Part shown: positions 8,380 through 19,310 of the stretch, one piece after another
Layout: each line of letters begins with the position of its first letter
Position numbering within the stretch: position 1 is the first letter of the stretch
DNA from: Verpa conica
Lineage: Eukaryota; Ascomycota; Pezizomycetes; Pezizales; Morchellaceae
Assembly: GCA_033030425.1 (NCBI GenBank)
Contig: JAUFSD010000010.1
Location: 1,054,001 to 1,118,000 of the forward strand
Direction: 5' to 3'
DNA length: 64,000 nt
Notes under the pieces: model-generated
Seen by the model: only the letters and a program-made list of their open reading frames with translations
Database searches by the model: none
What the model was told of the DNA's origin: nothing
Program-made: the position numbers and the translations under genes

Positions 8380-10271
8380 ATGTTTTCTCAACTACGTCTC
8401 CGGCCTTCGAGCCTATCGTCATCAATATTAAGGCGGAATCGAGGATTGAAGTTTACTGTGTAAGGCGCCTCCCCTAAGGAGACTATAGATATCTTGAGTA
8501 TTGATAAACTTCGCCTCTCTAGTCGCCCCATCTCTGGCACTGTAGTCTCACAAAGCCCCGACAATAGAATCAACAGGACTTCTCAGGCAATCACCCAACC
8601 TAAATCACAGGGCGCTTCACAGGCCATGTTATATGCGACTGGCCTGACGCCTGAAGATATGAGCAAGGCGCAAGTCGGAATCTCATCAGTAAGTTTTTAT
8701 ACCAGGAATACTAGAGAGTGTCGCAGACTAATGGGATGGAGTTTTAGGTGTGGTATTCTGGAAATCCGTGCAACATGCATTTATTGGAGTTGAACAACAA
8801 GGTCCGGCAAGGTGTACAAAAGGCAGGCCTCGTCGGCTACCAATTCAATACAGTTGGTGTCAGTGACGGTATCTCAATGGGAACTAGCGGTATGCGATAC
8901 TCCCTCCAGTCCCGGGACCTGATCGCCGATTCTATCGAGACTGTAATGGGTGGTCAATGGTACGACGCCAACATCTCTATTCCTGGCTGTGACAAGAATA
9001 TGCCTGGCGTTATAATGGCTATGGGCCGTGTAAATCGTCCATCTCTCATGGTTTACGGTGGTACAATTCAGCCTGGGATATCAAAATGTATGGGAGGTAC
9101 AGAAATCGATATCGTCAATGCTTTTCAATCATACGGACAATACCTAACTGGTGAGATCAACGAGGAAACCCGCTTCGACATTATCCGCCATGCTTGTCCT
9201 GGCTCTGGTGCTTGCGGTGGAATGTATACCGCTAACACCATGGCCACCGCTATCGAGTCTATGGGAATGACCCTGCCTGGATCTTCTTCAAACCCTGCCG
9301 AATCCCTCGCGAAGGCGCAGGAATGTACCGAAGCCGGACTTGCAATCAAGAACCTCCTCGAGAAAAACATCCGCCCACGTGATATCCTCACCCGTGCAGC
9401 GTTCGAGAACGCAATGGTAGTTGTAAATATCACCGGGGGTTCCACAAATGCTGTTCTCCACCTTATCGCTATTGCACACTCCGTTGACGTTAAGCTCACA
9501 ATCGACGATTTCCAGTCCGTTTCAGACCGCATACCACTTCTGGCTGACTTGAAGCCCTCTGGCAAGTACGTCATGGCCGATATCCACACAATCGGCGGTA
9601 CCCCAGCACTACTTAAATACCTTCTTGAACAAAACCTTATTGATGGCTCGATCATGACTGTTACTGGGCAAACCCTCGCAGAGAACCTCATAAAGGTCCC
9701 TGGCTTCCCTGAAGACCAGAAAATCATCCGTCCGCTTTCCAACCCCATCAAGAAAACCGGTCATATCCAGATTCTCCGTGGATCTCTTGCCCCAGGTGGT
9801 TCAGTAGGTAAGATTACAGGAAAGGAAGGTCTCAAATTCGTCGGAAATGCCAAGGTATATGACTGCGAGGATGACTTCATCACTGCCCTTGAGAAGGGTG
9901 CCATCAAGAAGGGCGAGAAGACTGTTGTTGTGATCCGTTATGAGGGTCCCAAGGGTGCTCCTGGTATGGTTGAGATGTTGAAACCTTCATCTGCGATTAT
10001 GGGTGCAGGACTTGGACAAGATGTTGCGTTGATCACTGATGGGCGCTTCTCAGGTGGTTCTCATGGGTTCTTGATCGGTCATATTGTTCCGGAGGCGCAG
10101 GAGGGAGGGCCTATTGGACTTGTGAGAGATGGTGACGAGATTATTATTGATGCGGTCGAGAGGAAGTTGGATTTGATAGTTGATGAGGCTACTTTAGTCG
10201 AGAGAAGGAAAGAGTTTATTCCAAAGCCGCTCAAGTATACCAAGGGCACTCTTTACAAATACTCAAAGTAA
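8380..10271 (+). CDS. ILV3: Dihydroxy-acid dehydratase, mitochondrial
   Basis: Iron-sulphur dehydratase of the third step of isoleucine/valine synthesis, converting 2,3-dihydroxy-acids to 2-keto acids in mitochondria. Exons: 8380-8459, 8523-8688, 8748-10271 (introns 63 and 59 nt), giving 589 aa, the usual fungal length. The N-terminus ([20 protein letters not shown]) is Ser/Arg-rich without acids, a classic mitochondrial presequence. Core motifs include [24 protein letters not shown] sequence, [18 protein letters not shown] and [14 protein letters not shown] (cluster cysteines), [10 protein letters not shown] and [15 protein letters not shown] 8380 is the only upstream Met that splices into the conserved frame. 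Nothing suggests inactivation. Confidence 0.96.
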
Positions 10272-11520
10272 GTCCTCCTACTTCAAATTTTTCTACAGTA
10301 ATTAAAAACCGACACCACAAATAGGCAAGTTTCAGATGCCAGCCACGGTTGTATCACCGATGCTTAAATATATGGTCAAATAAAATTGTAGATGGATAAA
10401 CAATATGTCCCTCAATGATATACCTAGACGCCTAGGAGGGAATTTCCTCTTGTTTCAAAAAAAAGCCATTCTGAGGAATCTTTGCTACACTCATATACAG
10501 TACGCTGCCGTAAATCATCGTTACGACGCCAAAACACCCCAAAGCGCACTAAAAATCGCTATTTTTAAACAGGTGTATTCAGTATAATTCTCATTATTAA
10601 CTCCTGTGAATTATTATTATCAGGAGACAAAAATAACCGACACCATAAACTAATGAGTACAACGGTGGTTATAACAAAGACTCTTGAGTAGGCAACGCAT
10701 GTAGTGAATAGACGGTCTAAGTATGGTGCCGGAAGTCTTAAAGGTGTACTAGGGCTCTAAAAAGCCTCTAGAATTATAGTTCTAGTTAGAGAGTGGTGTT
10801 ATAGTAACATTATATAAACGTTACTTGTACTTATAGGTTATGGGTGTCGGTTATTTTTGTCCCCCGACAATATATTAATAGATCAGGGTATGAGATCTTA
10901 CCAACTCAAAGCTCAAGAATCTACACAGTATGGGATCGGAGTGATGAAGATTGAAATTTAGGGGATTTGGCATTTTGCTAAAAATCCCATACATATGCCA
11001 TTTTAGCCTAGTTCTACTGCCCCTACACAACTTGTCACCCCATAGAATATATAACTTACATTTTTTTTCAACCAAAAATAGTATAGAACACATGATACCT
11101 TTGATTCTCATTTTCAAAAGCCTAATTTAGTTTAGATAAAAATCAGGTTGGGGAACATAACCGACAACTAGGTGAAAATAGCTATTTTTGGTGTGTTTTG
11201 GCATCGCAACAATGGTTTACGGTAGTGTACTGTACATACCATAATTTTACACGGAGGGAAGAACAAAAATTAGCCAACAAATATCCTCTGTTCACCTAAA
11301 AACTACCTATCATGCGAAATAAGATAAATAGCTGCAGCTGTAAATGTAAACATGAAATTTATAAAATAAAAGAGCCACGCCCTACGCCTTTAATTCTAAC
11401 CAACCCGTCTAACCTTCTGGGTTTATTGGCCTCCTACAAAAAAAAATACTGACATCTCAAAAGATAATAGATTAGGGGATTGGCAGAGCACATTACATTG
11501 TCTGATCCTAATATATATAC
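10272..11520. repeat. AT-rich spacer with nested inverted repeats (MITE-like)
   Basis: The spacer between ILV3 and FHIP contains two nested inverted repeats. The inner one has ~26-bp ends at 10623-10648 and 10838-10865 (core acaaaaataaccgacacc), delimiting a 243-bp element. The outer one pairs 10496-10575 with 11171-11235 (core ccgtaaa..gccaaaacac..ctattttt). Related ends (aaccgacac or aaccgacaa) recur near 10303 and 11157. No transposase frame exists, so these are non-autonomous DNA-transposon relics or a nested insertion. Confidence 0.65.
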
Positions 11521-14500
11521 CTATGTAAACCTAACATCCCCAAACAAAGATGCCCGAACCTGCACTAATGCTGCAAGCTCTAAAACGAATTCCTATAGAT
11601 TTATTAACAATTAATTAAAACTATAAAATAAAACTAGATAAAAAGCAACATACCTGAAGAATCATGATGTTAGTCAACAAATGACTCAACGTGAAATCTC
11701 CCACACCTTCCTCCAATAGCGCAGTCCCCGCATCACTCCTTACACTCCCCTCTCTACTCTCACCCTCCGGTGGTGGTGGTAAATGTAGTCCTGCCTGCCC
11801 TGGTTGCAAAACTTTAATTCTGCGCATTGTTGTATCTGTCACATGGGAATTGAACGGGCTATTTGGGCTTCCCCCAGCCACCGACGCAGCAGGTGATAAC
11901 CCACGTGCTGGTGGCGGCGTCGTTCCAAGCCCCCTGGGCATGCGGGAAGACTGTGTTGGGGTAGTGTAGCCGGAACCTCCTGAGGGCTGTCGCTGGCGAC
12001 TAGCACCTGAAGAAATAGCGCTGGAAGGGCGGACGAGATTCCGAGGGGTAATAGCATCAAGTTTAGGGTTACGAATAGGGGTAGAAGCTATAGGAGGAGA
12101 AACTAATGGGCTAGATAAAAGGGCCTCATTAATTTCGTCTGTGAATTGGAAAGCACGTTTTCGCTCAGCAAGCTTATCGTTGAGATCCGGTATCTCTCTC
12201 CGATAGGCTCTAATCTGGCTTACAAGTCCTTGTAGCGCTTGTAGTATTGGCGGGGTGCTAGTGAATTTCGGCACTCTATTTGCCCTCCTTAACTCGGTGA
12301 TTCTTTTTCGCTCTTTCTGCGTAAACACATTCCGCTCATTGTTGTCTCCCATGATCTCTACCAATTCATTTTCTACATCATCCAATTCATCCCACTCTTC
12401 TTCTCCATTAGATTCATCGCTATTCTCGAATTCATAACTGTCAGGATCAAACAACAGCCACCCCTCAGGCCTCATCCATGAACATGTTGCAAGATCAACA
12501 ATAACGGCGGTAAGGATCAGGTTCGTCTCAACAGTGTTCGAAAAGAACATTCCCAATAACTCGGTCACGTTTCTGAGCAGTGGATCATTCGGATGAATAG
12601 TGTGGGTGTACATGTCATTTAACTTAGCCCACCGAGGGTTTGCGCCGTCATGTGTCCGGCCGTTCCCATTCTTCAGATTAAGAATCTTTGCAGAGCAAGG
12701 GTGTGATTCGAGTAGGACTAGGTTATCCTTGAGATGCTCGCTGTAACTCTCAGACACGTCTTTGCCCTCTGAGATATCACCCACAAGTGAGAATAATAAC
12801 TCCATTTCTTTGTTGTGGGCGCCAATAGTCCTCATCTGTGCTCCATCGGGGAATGGAATGACCTTCAATAGGGTAGATACCGAATACGGATGGTGCTTCC
12901 TTAGTATTGTTGAGACTAATCGCAGAGTAGCGGAAACAGTCTGCTGAGACCTAGATCTCAGACTGGTCAACACTAAATCTACAAGGTTAAATAGGTCTGG
13001 AGTTGGTTTGTCATCCATTGCTGCAACCTTTGATAAGAGATCGAGCGATCTTCGACGCCTAGCCATTGAAGGTGATTGAGGTGATGGGGAAGCCGATTTT
13101 GGCTTATCAGGAAGAGCCATGAGGTAAGAGAGAATTAAATGTATAAGATCAGGGTGTTCGAGAGTATCAAGAACAACGCGGACATAGGTTAAGACAGCCA
13201 CGGACGAGCCTCCATCTATGTCGGAAGACTCGAGGAGAGAGGGATATCTACGAAAGTCAGTAACATAAATAGAGCCGGGACGGCAAATCAAACATACAAT
13301 AACTGCTGTAGGAATAACACTTGAAAATGATCGAGAAGTGTCTGTTTAACGTCGGCAGACCTACAATGTTCTAGAACATCCTGCCAAAATATCAAATACG
13401 AAAGGAAAGTCTCTAAATGCGTCTGAAATTCTGGCGAGTTAGAGCTCTCAGCTCCAAAAGTTGGTGGACTAGTAGAGTAGTCTGAAAGAACAAGAATTGT
13501 TGGAGGATCCTCTGTAGGATAAGTTACGACTAGTTTTCTGAAAACTTACGTTAATAAATTTGCTTAATAAACCGCCGGCCATAGAGAGAACAACCTGCTA
13601 AGCTGACTATAAAGCGCACCCAATCCTGAAGCCATCAAAGTCGCAAGATCACTCTCCACGATCCATTTTTCTAGATCTCCAGATGTTGATGCCGCCTCAA
13701 TAATGTATAGCAACCCAGTCCTCGCAAAATCGCCAACCCTTCGTTCATGATGGACATAATCGATCAATAGATAGAATAGCGGGAAATCATCCTGCATGGG
13801 ACCCCCGTTAGACCCAAAAAAAACCTCCCTACTATATCCCTCACCCTTTATCACCAAATATAGAAAACTTCACCGCACCTTATTCGTGATGCCCGCAAAC
13901 TTCTGTTGTGGCCCTAAGCTCTCAAACTCTCGTCCACCCTCTTCTCCCCTCGTTGTAAACCATGCCTGCAATATTCCGGGACTCAGCCTAATTTTCGCCG
14001 CGATGTTGAACAGTAACTCAACAAATTCACCCTCAAACATCGCATCACTGTTCTGACTTGTCTTCCTCAGGAATGCGATTAGACTCTGAGCGAAGCTCTC
14101 CTGCGCTAAAAAATCCTCCTCTTCATTATCTATCAGAGTCGCAAATGCTGTTATACATTCCCGGATCACGGCAGCAGAACCCGACTGGCCAATTTGCGAG
14201 AGCGATATAAAGACTTGGTTCTCATAACAGAAGTTCATGCAGAGTCTGGCGGAACGTTTCTCTTCCTCAATCAAAAGGTCCGTAAGACGTTTAACGTGAC
14301 CCCGAAGCTGATCCTGGGAAGAATGATCATTCTCGCGCGCGTTACGCCATGAATGCTGGATCGAGGAAGCTACACGGTCAGCTGGTATCCGTTCTTGGGA
14401 AAGTACCAGAAAGATATTGGATTCCATGCCATTAGCGATTGCCAGACTTTCTTGAATTTTACTAGCCGCTGCTGAGGGGTAGTTGGAGGTGTTTGTTTGC

Positions 14501-14676
14501 TAGCCATGCTTGAAGAGCCAGAGCCCCCGATGAGACGATTCCACTACCATTACCCAAAGCGTTAGCTATATTCACCAGCCATAGTACCGTCTTAATATAT
14601 TCCTCTCTTTCAAGGGCCAAGATCAGGGCTATAAAAGTGAGTTTATGCGAGAAGTAAGGGCACATACGAAATCCAT
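11521..14676 (-). CDS. fhipA: FHF complex subunit FHIP (RAI16-like), early-endosome/dynein adaptor
   Basis: FHIP links Hook-FTS to early endosomes so that dynein can move them along hyphae. Exons in gene order: 14668-14676, 14448-14543, 13879-14355, 13595-13791, 13298-13537, 11654-13247, 11521-11592, giving 894 aa. Exon 1 encodes only MDF. It splices to WNRLIGGSGSSS and then TPQQRLVKFKK, the typical N-terminus. Family segments include AFATLIDNEEEDFLA, FPLFYLLIDYVHHERRVGDFAR and the terminal FVLELAALVQVRASLFGDVRF. The region around 11700-12100 is a Ser/Pro-rich disordered linker. The junction between exons 2 and 3 (donor GTCTGG) is the least certain: it is the only choice found that keeps frame, but it shortens the segment before HSWRN. 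Frame totals are consistent across all exons. Confidence 0.85.
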
Positions 14677-17076
14677 ATTCAAGGTATAAACACGGTGAAG
14701 CCACTGTTGGACGTGTTTGTGATGCTGTTCATTCCTGGTGTTTGGGTGTGGGTCAAAGCTCGACGTCCTGCCAAGATTTTCCTTAGTCAGAATTCAGAGA
14801 GCCTCATCATGTCACATGGGCAAGCCTATGCAAGAGTCATTTACTTTGAACTATGTAGAACTTCTAGGAGGGCCCTCTAAGAATGGATATGAAGTGAGGC
14901 GGGACCAGACGTGTGGGAAACCTCCATTAGGTATTCGAGAGGTATCCAAGGATCTTATAAGTGTGGTTCTAGTCCAAGGCTACATGTATTTCGTTAGGTG
15001 TACTTGTGTCAGGGCTAAAGTATTGGGACACACTGAAAAAGGATTACAGACCCGTGACGCGATCAAATACAGCAAAAAACAGTGAAGCACGGTGGTAGCA
15101 ACAGAGCAAAACAGTGACCGCTCAGATCCGTGATAGCCTGGTCTGCCCCAATACTTTAGCTCTGACACGAGTACATACATGTAGTTGCGTATAAGCCTTA
15201 CAAGAGCTCAGATATATATGTAATTAATATACATATATCCTCCAGCTAAAACTACACTAAAAACTAGCTACCCACCAAGAGTGTATATTCATAAGTTATC
15301 ACTCGGGAGATGGAGTGCCAATATATATTATATACGTTAATGTTTACTGGTGTTCAAGAAGAAAGGCACTTGTTCGGTATATCGTTGACTCTTCAACCTG
15401 ATTTTACAGGATTACCCTAGAATGTATCAATTGGCAATCCCTAGGCTACTAAAAGCCCTCACACACAACAGGCGGAAACACGAACTTCCGATCTACAACC
15501 TTGTTAACGGAGAAGGCCAAACAAATTCCGCCCCCTATACTTGCTGTGATAGACTATATCCCTTATGTTGGTAGAAAATGCTCCCCCTCAAAAGAGACAA
15601 TGGGGTAGACAGATCAAGATTATTTCAAGCCCGATATGTCTAGATGATCACTCTTTTAGGGGGGAGATACCTTTGATCAGGCGATGCTGTACCCCGAGCT
15701 GATGATCTACCACGTGCATCGGGGGATGTCACAAACGGAGCGGGTAAGAAACAGTAGATCACGTACCAAGAGCCGCGCGCGGCTACGGGAGACTTTTGGT
15801 GGTGTGCCCGAAATAAGCGAAACACTCGGGACACCAGATGGCGTTTCCTTTTTCCCGGTCACACGGGCTCGAACGGCCAGCGTGACGGGGCACTGACGCC
15901 GGAGCCGGGGAAAAAACCTGAACGGGACCGGGTAGTGAAACTGGGCGCAATTCGACTCCTACATTGGAGGGACGTCCATACATCAAAAGCCTCACCCAAC
16001 AATTATTACCAATTTCAAGGGCATGGCTCTCGTAAAGTCCATTGAAGCTGATGGGCATCCATTTCAGAGCCGGTCAGCTGGTCAATGGAAAGGAAATGAC
16101 CCGGTAAGTTCTCAACGTACTACATGTACCTACTGCTACTCTAGTAAGCGTATGTTCGAGGCAGGAACAAAACATTCACCCCCCGTGCCCAATATTAGAC
16201 GCAGAGGTGGGTGCAGATGTAGGTAAGCAATTAAGCAATCAACCAAGCACTTCATGCGACATTGTGTATGTACGAGTAGGTACGTACAACATATAGTCTT
16301 TCCTTTCCCTAGCTTAAGCACCGGCTCAACAGGCCCATGGCGTCTAATTGGCTGGGGGCAGCAGCTCTTGTCTCAAGTACCCAAAGCCCGGTGGTACTAA
16401 GGGAAAATTGTACCTACTCTATAGCCATTCCACTTTATAGGCTTGGTAGCCCACGGCTGTTCCGCCGTTTCGGACACTGTCACGAGTATCATCATCACGG
16501 GTAATCTGCAACATCCTGGAGAACCCTGATCCCCACTGTATTTGGGAGAGTCTGGTTCACCGAGTAATTTCCCTAGGAGAGATCATCAATTTGGACAAAA
16601 CAGTGCTCTTTCCCCCTACGTTTCCCTCCACAGCCAACCACGGTGAGCGCCTCGCGCACCTGTAAGAAGACGGACTGCATGGGTGGATGCCTCACGTAGT
16701 AACTTAATTCCTAGATAGAGATGTGTGTATGTGTGTATGATGAGTACGTACTCATTTTAGGTATTGCACAGAGTGCGGGTGCTGCATATGCCCACCACCT
16801 GTTCGCCAGTCACGCTCGTGGTAATTTCTAGTCAAAGCAAGGAACACTTGAAACGCTCTAATTCCGAGCTTCTATTCACGGTTATAACACAGAAGCAAGG
16901 CCGAGTCCAGCACAAAAGAGACTGCCATCACGAGTCAAGAACGCTGCCCGCATTTCCATACTTAGCAATCTCGCCATCTCTGTGCAGCATTCTTCTATCA
17001 ATAATACCTGACTTCGTACAAGGTCAGATACATCTTACTTTTGCATTTAGACTTGGGTCACTCAGTCACTAGAGTT
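14677..17076. other. Intergenic region with one inverted-repeat element
   Basis: No supportable gene in 2.4 kb. Apart from the inverted repeat at 14980-15184, the sequence is mixed, with a GC-richer patch at 15700-16000 and a short tgtgtatgtgtgtatga run near 16724. The right end is presumably the promoter and leader of the kinase gene. Confidence 0.5.
14980..15184. repeat. Inverted-repeat element, MITE-like
   Basis: The ends 14980-15028 and 15146-15184 are imperfect reverse complements sharing ctacatgta, a gtactYgtgtca core and gggctaaagtattggg (one substitution). Internal sequence continues the pairing weakly (cagacc...ggatc). No coding content. Likely a ~205-bp non-autonomous DNA element. 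Confidence 0.6.
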
Positions 17077-19310
17077 ATGGCCGCCCAACAGCAGCAACAT
17101 CTCTCAGGGCAGCATCAGTCTACTCGCCCTCCTCGTTCTACTCCACCTCCTGCTCCTCCTGCTGCTCCTCCTGCCACTCCCCCTTCCTCCTCCTCCTCCT
17201 CTGCCTCTCCTATTCCTTACTCCTGTTTACCTGTCTCCATTCCATCAACTACCTTATCTGCGCCGGAAAGTAACCATCAGCAGCAGGATGCTGCCTTGCT
17301 CCAGCAACATCACATCCCATTCCAGTCCCCCGCACAAACCCCACTTCCCCGCAACTCTTTTCAACCCCACAAAACCCCTTTGCCGTCTATTCCATTGCCG
17401 GGTCTCCGTCTGGAAACTGCAAACTTAACCGTGGCGTCTACACGGTCTAGTCACACGGGGAGATCGCGGTCGACGTCATTCGTCGATTCGCTGTCCCCCG
17501 CCTCTGCGACATCCACTTACTCACCGAGTGGTCTCGACTGTCTTGCAAGAATGACACCACTCCCATCGCCCATAATTACAAGCGATTCTCCGGGTCCATG
17601 GAATAAATATCGAAGTAAATCACTCTCGCGAAAACCCTCGCAGACGCGATCATCAATGCCCAGGAGCATCAATGGAAGCGGTGAATCAGCTCTTGTTACA
17701 GCAACAGGCGAGTCGCTCTCGACAGCTCTTGCAGCGCAAAGCCAGAGAAGGATTTACCAAGGCTTAGGGCCCACACCACCTGGTGCTGAATTCTCGTATA
17801 ATAACAATGTTTCCCGTAGCGGCGGCGATTACGATCCAAATCCGTCGTCTTTAGCCGTTCCACATGGGCGCAGCCGAGACCTCTTCAGGACTGCACCAAG
17901 TGGCGCAAATGCAGGTGATGAGGGCACAGTCACAAATATTGATGTAGATGCTACTGGTGGGACGCGTTTACGACGCGAAGATTTCTTGGCACAGCGGAGA
18001 TGGACTATATCTTCTGCGGAATCAAGTCCTGCTCTCAGTGGGAGTGCTACATCGTTATCGTCTGTCTCAAGTGTGGATACTGCAACAGATTCCACGGAAG
18101 CAAACGCTCGACTTATCAAAAAGCAAAGACTGGAGAGCTTTGAGGCAAAAACAGTGCCAGATAAAAAAGTGCGGCGATGGAGAGGGATTAGGCTATTAGG
18201 TCATGGTACGTTCAGCAGGGTCATTTTGGCCACTTCAGAAGAACTACCAGAGGAGGTGGATTGCGTCTGCGAGAACGAAATTATGGTCGAGAGGGAGCCT
18301 GTCTCGTTGGATCCGAAAAAGCTCGTAGCTGTAAAGATTGTGGAGCATGGGGCTGCTGGGGGAGCTTCTAAAGAGAGGGTCGAAAGCTCACTGAAAAGAG
18401 AACTCGATATCCTTAATAGCGTCAATCACCCAGCACTGGTACGACTCAGGGCCTACAGCATAGAGCCTTCGAGAGCTCTATTAGTATTGCCTTACTGTTC
18501 CGGTGGAGACTTGTTTGACTTGGCCTCCGACCCATCATTTCCTTTAGAAGCTCCGTTAGTTCGACGGATGTCTGCGGAGATTGTCAGTGCTATCCGGTAT
18601 CTACATAAGAACAACATTGTTCACCGTGATGTGAAGTTAGAAAGTATGCTTCACCCTACTTTAAAATTGACCTTTCATCTGATCTTTTTTGTCTGGTTGT
18701 AACATTAACTTATGTTGTGTTAGACGTTCTCATCAACTTCTCAAGACCACGGTTACATGAAATTGCCGTTAACCCCTATGGTCAACACTATCCAATTACT
18801 ACACTTACAGATGTCGGACTATCACGCCGTGTTGACTTCGAAAACGACGACTTGCTGACCACTCGTTGTGGCAGTGACGACTATGCTAGCCCCGAACTGA
18901 TCATGGCACAACCATATGATGGACGTCAGACAGACGCATGGGCATTGGGTGTTCTATTGTTTGCATTGATGGAAGGTCGACTTCCTTTTGACCCTCCTCC
19001 AGGCTCTACAGAGCAGAAGATGAGAAGTAAAACAGCGCATAGGATTGCTAGATGTGAATGGAAGTGGGTTAAGCTCGCACCAAAGCCGGCGGAACCACAG
19101 GATTCAGGGGACTCTGGAATTGTTGTAGATGTCAATGGGAGTGAGGCGCATATTGGGTATGATGGGAGAATGGAGGGAGGCAAAAGGATCGTCGAGGGGC
19201 TGTTGAAAAGAGCCTCGAAAAGATGGAAACTGGACGCTGTGGAGAATGAGGAGTGGATCAAGGGAGCAATAACCGTTGGTCTAAAGAGCTCCTGGGAAGA
19301 AGATCTGTAA
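17077..19310 (+). CDS. Serine/threonine protein kinase, PRR1/NPR1-HAL5-like
   Basis: Two exons, 17077-18643 and 18724-19310 (80-nt intron), encode 717 aa. Residues 1-365 are low-complexity (poly-Q, Pro/Ala and Ser runs), expected to be disordered and phospho-regulated. The kinase domain spans about 368-700: glycine loop LLGHGTFSRV, VAVKIV lysine, HRDVKLENVLINF (the Asn codon is completed across the intron), activation-loop start TDVGLSRR, CGSDDYASPEL and DAWALGVLLFALMEGRLPF. The Mg-binding motif reads DVG, not DFG. The layout resembles yeast PRR1/PRR2 and HAL5-group kinases that act in pheromone, ion or nutrient signalling. Exact orthology needs a tree. The start at 17077 is the first in-frame ATG after a TAG-free leader. 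Confidence 0.85.

Noticed and set aside
9125..9751. 208-codon minus-strand frame
   Set aside because: Shadow of the strongly conserved ILV3 coding sequence.
14738..15085. 115-codon plus-strand frame
   Set aside because: Overlaps an inverted-repeat element and has no family features.
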